Shown one piece after another: positions 53,625 through 61,117 of a DNA stretch of 64,000 bases (the stretch's first letter is position 1; each line of letters begins with the position of its first letter). Origin of the DNA: Bosea sp. PAMC 26642 (lineage in GTDB: Bacteria > Pseudomonadota > Alphaproteobacteria > Rhizobiales > Beijerinckiaceae); NCBI RefSeq assembly GCF_001562255.1, contig NZ_CP014301.1, positions 5,439,157 through 5,503,156 on the forward strand, read 5' to 3'. Made by a program: the position numbers and the translations under genes. Below the pieces are notes generated by a model. It was not told the origin of the DNA. It did no database searches and was given only the letters and a program-made list of their open reading frames with translations.

Positions 53625-54890
53625 ACCGCGCCTCTCTTGGCCCTGATGCTGGCGCTGGCCTCTCCCGCCCCCGCCCAGGAGCTGCGCGGCCATGGCGGCC
53701 CGGTTCGGGCCATCGCCGTCTCGGGCGACGGCCGTTTCGCCATGACCGGCTCCTTCGACCAGTCGGCGATCCTGTGGCGGCTGGAGACAGGCAGCGCCGA
53801 CAAGGTGCTGCGCTTCCACCAGGGCGCGATCAATGCGGTGGCGACGCTGAACGGCGTCGGCTTCGCCACCGGCGCCGAGGATGGCAGGGTCGCGCTCTGG
53901 CGCGGCGATGCGGCCGAGCCGGCCCGGGTTCTCGAAGGGCATAAGGGGCCGGTCGCGGCACTCGCCGTCTCGCCCGAAGGCGGCCATATCGCCTCCGCCT
54001 CCTGGGACGAGACGCTACGCGTCGTCTCGCTTGCGGATGGCATGGTGCGCGTACTGGAAGGCCACAAGGGCCCGGTCAACGGCGTAGCCTTCGCCGCCGG
54101 CGGCGCGGTGGTCTCCGCCGGCTACGACGCTACCTTGCGCCTCTGGCCGGCCGATGACGGCCCGGCGAAGATCGTCACCCTGCCTGCCGCTCTGAACGGC
54201 GTCGTCGTTGCGCCCGATGGCGAAATCGCGGTCGCGGCCGCCGACGGGCGCCTGCGGCTGTTCGGTCCCGATGGCGCGCCGCGCGCCGAGCTCGAGATCG
54301 TCCAGACCCCGCTGATCGCGCTGGCGCTCTCGGCCGACGGCGCGACCATAGCCGCCGGCGGCCTGCGCGGGCAGGTCGCGCTGGTCGACCGCAAGGCGCG
54401 CAGCATCCGCGCCACGCTGGTCGGCCCCGGCCTCCCGGTTTGGTCGCTCGCATTCCTCCCCAACGGCAGGCAGCTTCTCTCGGGCGGCGCCGACCGGGTG
54501 GTCCGGCGCTGGAACGCGCTGACCGGCGAGCATCTCGGCGCGGTCGTGCCGCGCGCCGGCGAGGACGTGCTGGCAGCCTTCCAGGGCGAGCGCGGCGCGC
54601 AGGTGTTTCGCGCCTGCGCCGCCTGCCACACGCTGACGCCGGCCGACGGCAACCGCGCCGGCCCGACGCTGCACGGCCTCTTCGGGCGCAGGATCGCGAG
54701 CGCGCCGGGCTATGCGTACTCGGATGCCTTCAAGGCGATGGACATCGTCTGGACGAAGGAGACGGTGGCGAAGCTGTTCGAGGTCGGACCCAACGCCTAT
54801 ACGCCGGGCACGAAAATGCCGGAGCAGACGATCGGGTCGGCTCAGGACAGGCAGGCGCTGGTGGACTGGCTGGAGAAAGTGACGCGGTGA
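53553..54890 (+). CDS. Periplasmic WD40 beta-propeller fused to a cytochrome c domain
   Basis: A 445-residue protein. Residues about 1-24 are encoded by a repeat; a signal peptide follows (RRKTAPLLALMLALASPAPAQ). Residues about 43-325 are WD40-like repeats (LRGHGGPVRAIAVSGDGRFAMTGSFDQSAILWRLE and similar units at about 40-residue intervals), predicting a seven-bladed propeller. Residues about 345-445 are a class I cytochrome c: FRACAACHTL gives the CxxCH haem site, and GTKMPEQ the likely Met ligand. It should be exported and matured in the periplasm. Its place among FDH genes suggests a role in electron transfer or enzyme docking there, which is inference. Confidence 0.88.
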   Translation: MRRFSFPHPSWLRHATFSPEGRRKTAPLLALMLALASPAPAQELRGHGGPVRAIAVSGDGRFAMTGSFDQSAILWRLETGSADKVLRFHQGAINAVATLNGVGFATGAEDGRVALWRGDAAEPARVLEGHKGPVAALAVSPEGGHIASASWDETLRVVSLADGMVRVLEGHKGPVNGVAFAAGGAVVSAGYDATLRLWPADDGPAKIVTLPAALNGVVVAPDGEIAVAAADGRLRLFGPDGAPRAELEIVQTPLIALALSADGATIAAGGLRGQVALVDRKARSIRATLVGPGLPVWSLAFLPNGRQLLSGGADRVVRRWNALTGEHLGAVVPRAGEDVLAAFQGERGAQVFRACAACHTLTPADGNRAGPTLHGLFGRRIASAPGYAYSDAFKAMDIVWTKETVAKLFEVGPNAYTPGTKMPEQTIGSAQDRQALVDWLEKVTR

Positions 54891-54897
54891 TCCCACC

Positions 54898-55020
54898 TGT
54901 CATTCCGGGGCGACCCGAAGGGTCGAGCCCGGAACCCACGACCGGGCGAGCGATCGCGCTTCGATGTCGCACCCGCTCGTGGGTTCCGGGTTCATCGCTG
55001 CGCGATGCCCCGGAATGACA
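54898..55020. repeat. Palindromic repeat family A, copy 5
   Basis: TGTCATTCCGGGGC / GCCCCGGAATGACA-type ends (right arm GATGCCCCGGAATGACA), inner arms GCCCGGAACCCACGA and TCGTGGGTTCCGGG. It fills the gap between the convergent WD40-cytochrome gene and the polyferredoxin gene, ending 7 bp from the latter's stop. Confidence 0.9.
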
Positions 55021-55027
55021 AAGGGAG

Positions 55028-57067
55028 CTACTGCAGCGGATCTTCCCCCCGCTCGCGCCGTTCGCGCAGATAATCGTCCGTCGTGCGCACATTGGGCCGC
55101 TGCGGTGAGAGATGCGGGTCGAAGCTCTCGTTGACCACGACCTCGACGCGGCAATCCTCACACATCCGGATCACCGAGATGCGCGGCGCCGAGGCGCCGG
55201 AGAACATCCAGTGCTTGCCTTCGAGCTTCGCCGCGATCTTCTCGATCGTGCTGCGCACGCCGAACGGCTTTGCGCAGTTGATGCAGTGGAAGGGCTCTTC
55301 CTCCTTCAGCACGCGCTTGCCGCTGCGCCAGGCCTCGAAGTCGAGGCGCGGTTCAAGCGTAATAACCTTTTCGGGGCAGGTCGCGGCGCAAAGCCCGCAC
55401 TGCACGCAGAGGTCTTCCTGGAAGGCGAGCGTCGGCCGGTCGGGATTGTCCGAGAGGGCCTGAACCGGACAGGCGGAGACGCAGGCGAGGCAGAGCGTGC
55501 AGCCCTCGGTCTCGACATGGATCGTTCCGAACGGTGCCAGCTCCGGCATTGCGACACTCGCCACCGGCGCAGGCGCCGCGCTGTGCAGTTCGCGGATCGT
55601 CTGGCGCAGCAGCGGCCGGCCATCGCCCATCGGCCTGAAACGCGCCAGTGCCGTCGTCGCGGTTCCCCGCACGAGTCGCGACAGGGCCTCGGCAAGTTGG
55701 TCCGGGTCGTCGGTCTCGATCAGCCCGGCGCAGCCGGTGCCGTAGCCAAGCGCGCCGGCCAGCGCATTGGCGTATTCGAGATTGCGCTGCAGCCCCGAAA
55801 GATCATGCTTCGGCTTCGCCTGGCCGAGAACGCGGATTGACGATGCTCCGAAGGCCAGCGCCGCCGCATAGGTCTCCAGACCCAGCTGCGTGATCTCGTT
55901 GACCCGCAGCGGCAGCACATGCGCCGGCAACCCCGTGCCGAATCGCGCCAGCGCGTCGATCAGCGCTTCGCCATGCTCGTCGTCATGCAGCAGCACGACC
56001 GGCGCCTGTCCACCGGCCTGCGCATAGGTGGACAGCAGCGTCCGCAGCTTGCGCAGCAGGGCGTCGGTCGGCGGCAGAGCGTAGGTCACCGCGCCGGTCG
56101 GGCAGACGGCCGCGCAGGCGCCGCAGCCGGCGCAGATCTCGGCCGAGATCGCGACATGGTCGCCGGCCGGCGTGATCGCGCCTGTCGGGCAAAGTTCGAG
56201 GCAGCGCGTGCAGCCGGTCTTGGAAGAGCGCGAATGGGCGCAGAGTTCCTCGTTCAGCCGGACGTAACTGGGCTTGTCGAATTCGCCGACGAGATGGCCG
56301 GCCTCGGCGATCAGCTTTTCGATCGCCGCAGAATCGCGCGGATCGGCCCGCAGATAGCCGGCGCGCAGGTCGCTCGCCGGAAACAGCGGTGTTCCGCCGG
56401 AGATGTCGATCACAATGTCGCAATGCGAGGTCGCGCCCTGGCGCGGTTCGCCGAAGACGAGCTTCGCGCGCGAGGACGGGGAGGGCGCCGCATAGTCGTC
56501 GACCTTGAGCTCGAAGGCGCCGAGCCAGCCCGTGGCGGCGACGATCGTGCCCTTCAGCACCGGTATCTCGTCGATGCGCGGCGGCGTCACCTCGCCCGGC
56601 CGGGTCAGCAGCACCGTGATGTCGAGATGCTCGGCCAGGCGCTGGCCGAGCGCGATCGCCGCCTCGTCGCGGCCATAGACCAGCGCCACGCCCTTGCTCT
56701 CCAGCGTGGTGAAGGCGACGGGCGGCATCGGCTCGGCGGCGGCAGCCAGCAGCGCCGCCATCTTCGGCCCCGCCGCCCTGGCCTGCTGCGCCCAGCCGGC
56801 CTGCTCGCGGATATTGGCGAAGACGAGATCGCCGGCATAGTCGAGATCGGCCGCGATCTCCTCGAACAGGGGCGCTTCCTGCGTGCAGCCGACCGTGATG
56901 GCGTTGCTTTCACCCAGAAGCCTCGTGAAAATGTCGGTCTGCGTCCGACACAGATGCCGCGCCGTCCGGATCTCGCTTCCCTGGCAGCCCCGCTTCAGCG
57001 CATCGAGATCGAGCGGCATCGTATCCTCGCACGAGCAGACCATCAGCGTGCGTGGGGCGTCGGACAT
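55028..57067 (-). CDS. Large polyferredoxin-type 4Fe-4S protein of the FDH cluster
   Basis: A 679-residue cytoplasmic protein with no signal peptide. An N-terminal region has scattered cysteines (VCSCEDT, KRGCQG, HLCRTQ, VGCTQE). Ferredoxin motifs occur at residues 286-293 (CTRCLELCP), 312-322 (CAGCGACAAVCP), 523-533 (CTLCLACVSACP) and 554-564 (CVQCGLCAATCP), giving probably four 4Fe-4S clusters. CINC at 595-598 and CEDC at 636-639 may bind more metal. A central region resembles a rearranged nucleotide-binding segment but no clear motif is seen. It probably moves electrons between formate dehydrogenase and an unknown partner. Divergent from the accessory operon at 57373. Confidence 0.85.
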   Translation of the reverse strand: MSDAPRTLMVCSCEDTMPLDLDALKRGCQGSEIRTARHLCRTQTDIFTRLLGESNAITVGCTQEAPLFEEIAADLDYAGDLVFANIREQAGWAQQARAAGPKMAALLAAAAEPMPPVAFTTLESKGVALVYGRDEAAIALGQRLAEHLDITVLLTRPGEVTPPRIDEIPVLKGTIVAATGWLGAFELKVDDYAAPSPSSRAKLVFGEPRQGATSHCDIVIDISGGTPLFPASDLRAGYLRADPRDSAAIEKLIAEAGHLVGEFDKPSYVRLNEELCAHSRSSKTGCTRCLELCPTGAITPAGDHVAISAEICAGCGACAAVCPTGAVTYALPPTDALLRKLRTLLSTYAQAGGQAPVVLLHDDEHGEALIDALARFGTGLPAHVLPLRVNEITQLGLETYAAALAFGASSIRVLGQAKPKHDLSGLQRNLEYANALAGALGYGTGCAGLIETDDPDQLAEALSRLVRGTATTALARFRPMGDGRPLLRQTIRELHSAAPAPVASVAMPELAPFGTIHVETEGCTLCLACVSACPVQALSDNPDRPTLAFQEDLCVQCGLCAATCPEKVITLEPRLDFEAWRSGKRVLKEEEPFHCINCAKPFGVRSTIEKIAAKLEGKHWMFSGASAPRISVIRMCEDCRVEVVVNESFDPHLSPQRPNVRTTDDYLRERRERGEDPLQ

Positions 57068-57372
57068 GGAGTCTCCCTGGGGCCGGGGAGCGTCTTTTGG
57101 TCTCCCTTGCGATGACGAAGGCTTATATGGAATTGGAGAGCTTCAAAAGAAGCGAACGATGAGCAATTCGTCGCGGTTCCGGAGGAGATGAGCCGAACTA
57201 TGTTTCGTCCAGTCGGGCACCGTCATTCCGGACAAGCCGCGCAGCGGCGCCGATCCGAAATCGATCTTGGGGCGCTGTCGTGCCTTACGATGGATTCCGG
57301 GTCTCCGCTTCGCTGCGCCCGGAATGACGTGGGGCGAACTGTCAGTGCCCTCGCTGGAACAGCGGTTGCGCC
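57068..57372. other. Divergent intergenic region containing repeat D copy 3
   Basis: A 305-bp gap. Its right half (57221-57329) is a palindromic repeat. The left half has a TCCATGTCC-type leader but no recognisable gene, operator or sigma-factor consensus. It must hold promoters for both the polyferredoxin gene and the accessory operon unless these come from elsewhere. Confidence 0.55.
57221..57329. repeat. Palindromic repeat family D, copy 3
   Basis: CGTCATTCCGG and CCGGAATGACG outer arms; interior GCCGCGCAGCGGCGCCGATCC and GGATTCCGGGTCTCC segments match family D copies 1 and 2. It lies in a divergent intergenic region. Confidence 0.87.
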
Positions 57373-58116
57373 ATGCCCCTAAGCGCCCCACGTCCCGACG
57401 ATCTGCGCCGGGAGCCCGTGCTGCCGCCGGGCTTCTCGCTCGTGACCCTGCGCGAATCGGGCGATGCCTTTGCCCATGCCTGCGCCATCGCGGGCGAGGC
57501 CGGCGCGGCGACGCTGGTCTGGGTCCGCCGCTTCGACATAATCGAATTCGCCGTGGTGCTGGAACCCGATGCCGTGCTGGAGCAGGCGCGGCTCGCCCAC
57601 TACCTTGCCATGAACGCGCTCGCCGACGCGCTCGCCGTGCATTGTCCGCCGGAGCGCCCGATCCTGTTCCGCTGGCCCGACGCACTGATCTACGATCTCG
57701 GCCTGATCGGCGGTGGCCGACTGGCCTGGCCCGATGGCTGCGGCGAGGACGAGGTGCCCGACTGGCTCGTCTTCGGGGCCATGGTGCGCGCGACCACCAT
57801 GTCGCCCTTCGTCCAGGGCCAGACGGGCGTCGGCATGGCCGAGGAGGGTTTCGAGGAGGTCGATGCGGTCGATCTGATCGAGGCCTTCTCGCGCCATCTC
57901 ATGCTGGGTGTTTCGCAATGGCAGGCCGATGGTCCCAAGGCGACGGTGCGGCGTTGGCTCGACAGGCTCGACAAGGTCGTCGGCACCCGCCATGGCATAG
58001 AGCCCGGCGGAGACCTCGTCGCGACCGCGCAGACCGGAACGCAGCGCAGGAGCCTGGTCGAGGCGCTGGCCCGCGTCGACTGGCTTGATCGCGACAGCGG
58101 CGGGCCCAAGCTGTGA
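57373..58116 (+). CDS. Biotin/lipoate protein ligase-like protein of the FDH cluster
   Basis: A 247-residue protein related to the biotin/lipoate A/B ligase fold: ATLVWVRRFDIIEFAVVLEPD, LAHYLAMNALADALAVHCPPERPILFRWPDALIYD and VPDWLVFGAMVRATTM follow the fold order, with the WPDA segment at the place of the usual WPND substrate loop. The conserved catalytic lysine motif of true ligases is not evident. Homologues sit beside formate dehydrogenase genes in Hyphomicrobiales (recalled, not checked). Not likely to be the housekeeping BirA or LplA; its function in FDH maturation is unknown. Overlaps the next gene by 4 bases. Confidence 0.8.
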   Translation: MPLSAPRPDDLRREPVLPPGFSLVTLRESGDAFAHACAIAGEAGAATLVWVRRFDIIEFAVVLEPDAVLEQARLAHYLAMNALADALAVHCPPERPILFRWPDALIYDLGLIGGGRLAWPDGCGEDEVPDWLVFGAMVRATTMSPFVQGQTGVGMAEEGFEEVDAVDLIEAFSRHLMLGVSQWQADGPKATVRRWLDRLDKVVGTRHGIEPGGDLVATAQTGTQRRSLVEALARVDWLDRDSGGPKL

Positions 58117-58664
58117 GTGCTCTAAAGCTCCCCCGCGCCATCCGGCTCGACCCGTCGGACACATTCGTCTTCCGCCGTGCGGCCGAACCCGGCGAATGGC
58201 TCGTCACCGGCTCCTTCTTGTTCGACCCTGCGCAGGTCGATGGGCTCGATGCGAAGGGCCGTACCGCCTTCCGCTCCGGCTTCCTCGGCGTCGGCAGCTT
58301 CGGCTGGAGCACGCTCGCGGTGGTGACCGAAGCGAGCGAGCAGGAGCGCGAAGCCGCCATCGACCAACTCGCCACACAGCTCCTCGAGCGTCTCGGAGCG
58401 CCCGATCTCGCAACGGCCCGCAATGCCGCCTTCGAGGAGGTCGCCTTCGCCGCCTCGCTCTGCGACCATCCCCCGGGGATGCTTCTCGCCTTGCATCGGA
58501 CACTGGAGACTGGCGAAATCCGCGAGCGTTTCCGCACGCTGTCCCCGCGTGCCGCCCATGACAGCGAGGGTTTCCGCGCCTTCGAGTTCATGGAGGTCGA
58601 GGGCGAGGACGGGCCGCTCGAACGGGTCGACCTGCTCGATCTGCGAAAGACGAAAGCCTCATGA
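58113..58664 (+). CDS. Uncharacterised FDH-cluster protein (DUF6505-like)
   Basis: A 183-residue cytoplasmic protein starting at a GTG within the preceding stop (GTGA). It opens KLPRAIRLDPSDTFVFRRAAEPGEWLVTGSFLF, then AFRSGFLGVGSFGWSTLAVV, a helical middle, and ends FRAFEFMEVEGEDGPLERVDLLDLRK. I believe this is DUF6505, a family seen with formate dehydrogenase genes, but the number is from memory. No catalytic motif or cofactor site is recognised. Coupled on both sides by 4-base overlaps, so it is probably made in step with its neighbours. Confidence 0.75.
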   Translation: MSALKLPRAIRLDPSDTFVFRRAAEPGEWLVTGSFLFDPAQVDGLDAKGRTAFRSGFLGVGSFGWSTLAVVTEASEQEREAAIDQLATQLLERLGAPDLATARNAAFEEVAFAASLCDHPPGMLLALHRTLETGEIRERFRTLSPRAAHDSEGFRAFEFMEVEGEDGPLERVDLLDLRKTKAS

Positions 58665-59671
58665 CGCATTTCTGGGCGACATCCGGCCATCTGCTTCTCG
58701 ACCGCGAGCCGGGCGGCGGGCTCGTGGTCACGGACGATTTCCTGAAGGCCTATCTCGCCCGCCCGGAGGTGCTGCCGCCCGAGGAGGCCTGCCCGGCCGA
58801 GCGCGCGCTGCACGCAAAGCTGATGGCGGCGCCGCAGGCCGATGTCGCGGCCTCCGAGATCGCCGAGATCGCCGACGAGGATGCCCGCGAGAACTGGCGC
58901 TTCCTGGTCGGCTGGCGCGACCGGCTGCTCGCCGCGCCGACGCTGGAGGCAGCCTATGCGCGCATTATCCGCGAGGGCGTGGCCGGGGTGCCGCCGCTTT
59001 TCCTCGACCAATTGGCCCATGTCATCCTGCGCGGCGCCCTCGACGAGGTCGATGATCCTTACGTGGTGCGCGCCGCCGAATGCCTGTTCCGGCCCCAGCG
59101 CGTCACCTTTCACGAGAACACCATCCTGCTCGCCGATGCCGAGATCATCGAGGGCCATGAGGCCGATCGTCATGCCTCGCCGCTGCTCGCCATGCTCGGC
59201 GGTCCTGCCGCGACCTCGCTCGATATCCTGAAACCCGCCAATGCCGATCATTACTGGCAACGCTCCGACGGCTTCGACATGGTGCTCGATCTCGGCGGCA
59301 CGCCCTCGGGCCGGGCCGCGCTGGGCGAGGCGCTGCGCCACTGGATCCGCGCGCTCCACGGCTTCGAAGTCGCGATCGTGCCGATCGAGACGATGAAGGA
59401 TGCCGACTGGCGCTGGTTCGTCGGGCTCGATGCGGAGGCGACCGCGCTCGGCAACGCGCTCTGGCAGGGCGGTGCGTTGGCGGAGGACGACGCCGCGCGC
59501 GTGCTCGCGCTCTACAGCCTGACGCTGCCGGCCGACATTCCGGTCCTGCCCGCCGCGAAGGACAAGCCGGTCTATCTCATCGCGGCGATGTCGCCCGACA
59601 AGATATTGCGCCTCAAGCCGCAGAACCTCGTCGCCGGCCTGCCTCTCGCCACCCGCGAACTGGTCAATTGA
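58661..59671 (+). CDS. Uncharacterised FDH-cluster protein (DUF6352-like)
   Basis: A 336-residue protein opening MTHFWATSGHLLLDREPGGGLVVTDDFLKAYLARPEVLPPEEACPAERALHAKLM. The middle includes DDPYVVRAAECLFRPQRVTFHENTILLADAEII, and the C-terminal half DWRWFVGLDAEATALGNALW and KDKPVYLIAAMSPDKILRLKPQNLVAGLP. No cysteine-rich or nucleotide-binding motif is seen. It resembles what I remember as DUF6352. Four-base overlap with the preceding gene; 10 bp before the DUF3305 gene. Function unknown. Confidence 0.75.
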   Translation: MTHFWATSGHLLLDREPGGGLVVTDDFLKAYLARPEVLPPEEACPAERALHAKLMAAPQADVAASEIAEIADEDARENWRFLVGWRDRLLAAPTLEAAYARIIREGVAGVPPLFLDQLAHVILRGALDEVDDPYVVRAAECLFRPQRVTFHENTILLADAEIIEGHEADRHASPLLAMLGGPAATSLDILKPANADHYWQRSDGFDMVLDLGGTPSGRAALGEALRHWIRALHGFEVAIVPIETMKDADWRWFVGLDAEATALGNALWQGGALAEDDAARVLALYSLTLPADIPVLPAAKDKPVYLIAAMSPDKILRLKPQNLVAGLPLATRELVN

Positions 59672-59681
59672 GGAGGCCGCC

Positions 59682-60197
59682 ATGGCGCAGCAGCACATCG
59701 CGGTCGGGATCGTCGTCGAGAGGCGCAAAGTCGATTCGCCCTGGATCGATCATGCCTGGGCGCCGCTCGCGGTTCTGCCCGAGCCGCCCGGTCTCGTGCC
59801 CTGGACGAAGCTGGCCGTCGAACCCGACCGGACGAGCTTCTATCTCGGCCCCGCCACGCTGACGCTGCACTCGGTCGACACCGCGCATTTCCGCGAGAAT
59901 TTCCAGGCCGGCCGGGCCAAGCTGTGGGTCGCGATCCGCCCGACCGGCATCGACCCGGAACTCGAACTGGTCGGCGTCACGGCCGACCCCTTCGAGGGCG
60001 AGGATTATTGCGAGAATACCGGAGACATCATCGAGCAGGTGCCGATGCCCGCCCCGATCGCCGAACAGGTGCTCGCCTTCTTCGACGCGCACCATGTCGA
60101 GCGCGAATTCATCAAGCGCAAGCGCGCCGAGCACGACCCCCGCAAGGGCGGCGGGCCGCGCCCGGAGCCCGGCCCGCGCCGCGGGGATGGGACATGA
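59682..60197 (+). CDS. DUF3305 protein
   Basis: A 171-residue protein: IAVGIVVERRKVDSPWIDHAWAPLAVLPEPPGLVPWTKLAVEPDRTSFYLGPATLTLHSVDTAHFRENFQAGRAKLWVAIRP, then VGVTADPFEGEDYCENTGDIIEQVPMPAPIAEQVLAFFDAHHVEREFIKRKR, the DUF3305 pattern. The C-terminus is basic and proline-rich. Such genes pair with DUF3306 genes beside formate dehydrogenase operons; the function is unknown. The stop overlaps the next start by 4 bases. Confidence 0.85.
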   Translation: MAQQHIAVGIVVERRKVDSPWIDHAWAPLAVLPEPPGLVPWTKLAVEPDRTSFYLGPATLTLHSVDTAHFRENFQAGRAKLWVAIRPTGIDPELELVGVTADPFEGEDYCENTGDIIEQVPMPAPIAEQVLAFFDAHHVEREFIKRKRAEHDPRKGGGPRPEPGPRRGDGT

Positions 60198-61009
60198 ACC
60201 CGCGCGGCGACGAGCCGGGCGACGAGGGCTTCCTGACGCGCTGGTCGCGGCGCAAAGCCGAGATCGCGCGGGAAGAAGTCGTTGCGCCTGCTCGTCAGGC
60301 CGACCGTCCCCTTCCCCCCGCTTGCGGTGGGGAAGGGCTAGGGAGGGGGGGGCGTGCAGGACAAGCGCCGACCTCTGAACCTGGCGTAACTCCCCCCCAC
60401 CCCGGCCCTCCCCACCGCAAGCGGGGGGAGGGGGAAGAGGTGCTCCAACCGGAGATGGTCGAGCCGCCCTCGCTCGATCTGGTCGACAAGGATTTCGACG
60501 TCGCCCATTGGCTCAAGCAGAACGTGCCCGAGAGCTGGAAGCTCGCCGCGCTGCGTCGCGCCTGGGAGAGCGACCCGGCGATCCGAGACTTCGAGAACCC
60601 GGCACGCGACTATGCGCTCGACTGGAACACGCCGGGCGGCGCTCCGGGCTATGGCCCGCTGACCGAGTCGGACGATGTCGAGGCGATGGTGCGCGGCATT
60701 TTCGGGGAGCCGCCACCTGCGGAGCCGGAGTCGGAAATGGTTGCCGAAGCAACCGGCGACAGCATGCCGCACCAACTTTCGTCGAACGACGAAGGACTGC
60801 CGTCGCACGCTGCAGCGCAAGAAATTGACGATGCCGGACGGGCTTCATCATCCGTTCGCCGGCCCGGAGACGATGCTCAGGCCCCAGATCAGGCGGAAAT
60901 TTCCTCGAATTCGACAGATCGTGTCTATGCTGCGGTGCAAAATAGTGCGGCGCCGGAGCCTGCACCCTTGCGCATTCGCAAGCGCGGCGGAGGCGCCGTC
61001 CCAAACTGA
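60194..61009 (+). CDS. DUF3306 protein interrupted in frame by a palindromic repeat
   Basis: A 271-residue protein. Residues 1-37 (FLTRWSRRKAEIAREEV motif) and about 83-175 (LDLVDKDFDVAHWLKQNVPESWKLAALRRAWESDPAIRDFENPARDYALDWN) form the conserved DUF3306 sequence. Between them, residues about 38-82 are encoded by repeat C (60308-60438): a Gly/Pro/Arg-rich insert with no family resemblance that keeps the frame open. The C-terminal 90 residues are low-complexity and end in IRKRGGG. It shares a 4-base overlap with DUF3305. Its function is unknown; the pair is assumed to assist formate dehydrogenase. Confidence 0.83.
   Translation: MNPRGDEPGDEGFLTRWSRRKAEIAREEVVAPARQADRPLPPACGGEGLGRGGRAGQAPTSEPGVTPPHPGPPHRKRGEGEEVLQPEMVEPPSLDLVDKDFDVAHWLKQNVPESWKLAALRRAWESDPAIRDFENPARDYALDWNTPGGAPGYGPLTESDDVEAMVRGIFGEPPPAEPESEMVAEATGDSMPHQLSSNDEGLPSHAAAQEIDDAGRASSSVRRPGDDAQAPDQAEISSNSTDRVYAAVQNSAAPEPAPLRIRKRGGGAVPN
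60308..60438. repeat. Palindromic repeat family C, copy 4, inside the DUF3306 coding sequence
   Basis: CCCCTTCCCCCCGCTTGCGG with TGGGGAAGGG at the left mirrors CCCTCCCCACCGCAAGCGGGGGGAGGGG at the right. It is nearly identical in its arms to the intergenic copy at 40377-40508. It is translated in the DUF3306 frame without a stop. Confidence 0.92.
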
Positions 61010-61036
61010 GACCAGTTTGGAATAGTTGTATTTCCG

Positions 61037-61059
61037 AGTGATAAGCGTTCATTATCACT
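61037..61059 (+). promoter_or_regulatory. Inverted repeat upstream of the HTH-TorD gene, candidate operator
   Basis: AGTGATAA-N7-TTATCACT, 8-bp perfect arms, in the 108-bp gap before the gene at 61118. It is markedly AT-rich for this genome. The adjacent gene encodes a YdaS-type helix-turn-helix domain, so an autoregulatory site is plausible. It does not match the FNR/FixK consensus. Confidence 0.55.
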
Positions 61060-61117
61060 GCTCTAAGAATGGGCAGCGGCGATCGAACGCCGCCGGTAAA
61101 AGGAAACAGCGCAGGAT

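Noticed and set aside
61037..61059. Fur box or FNR/FixK site upstream of the HTH-TorD gene
   Set aside because: AGTGATAA-N7-TTATCACT has the wrong spacing for the 19-bp Fur box and lacks TTGAT-N4-ATCAA. It is kept only as an unassigned palindrome.
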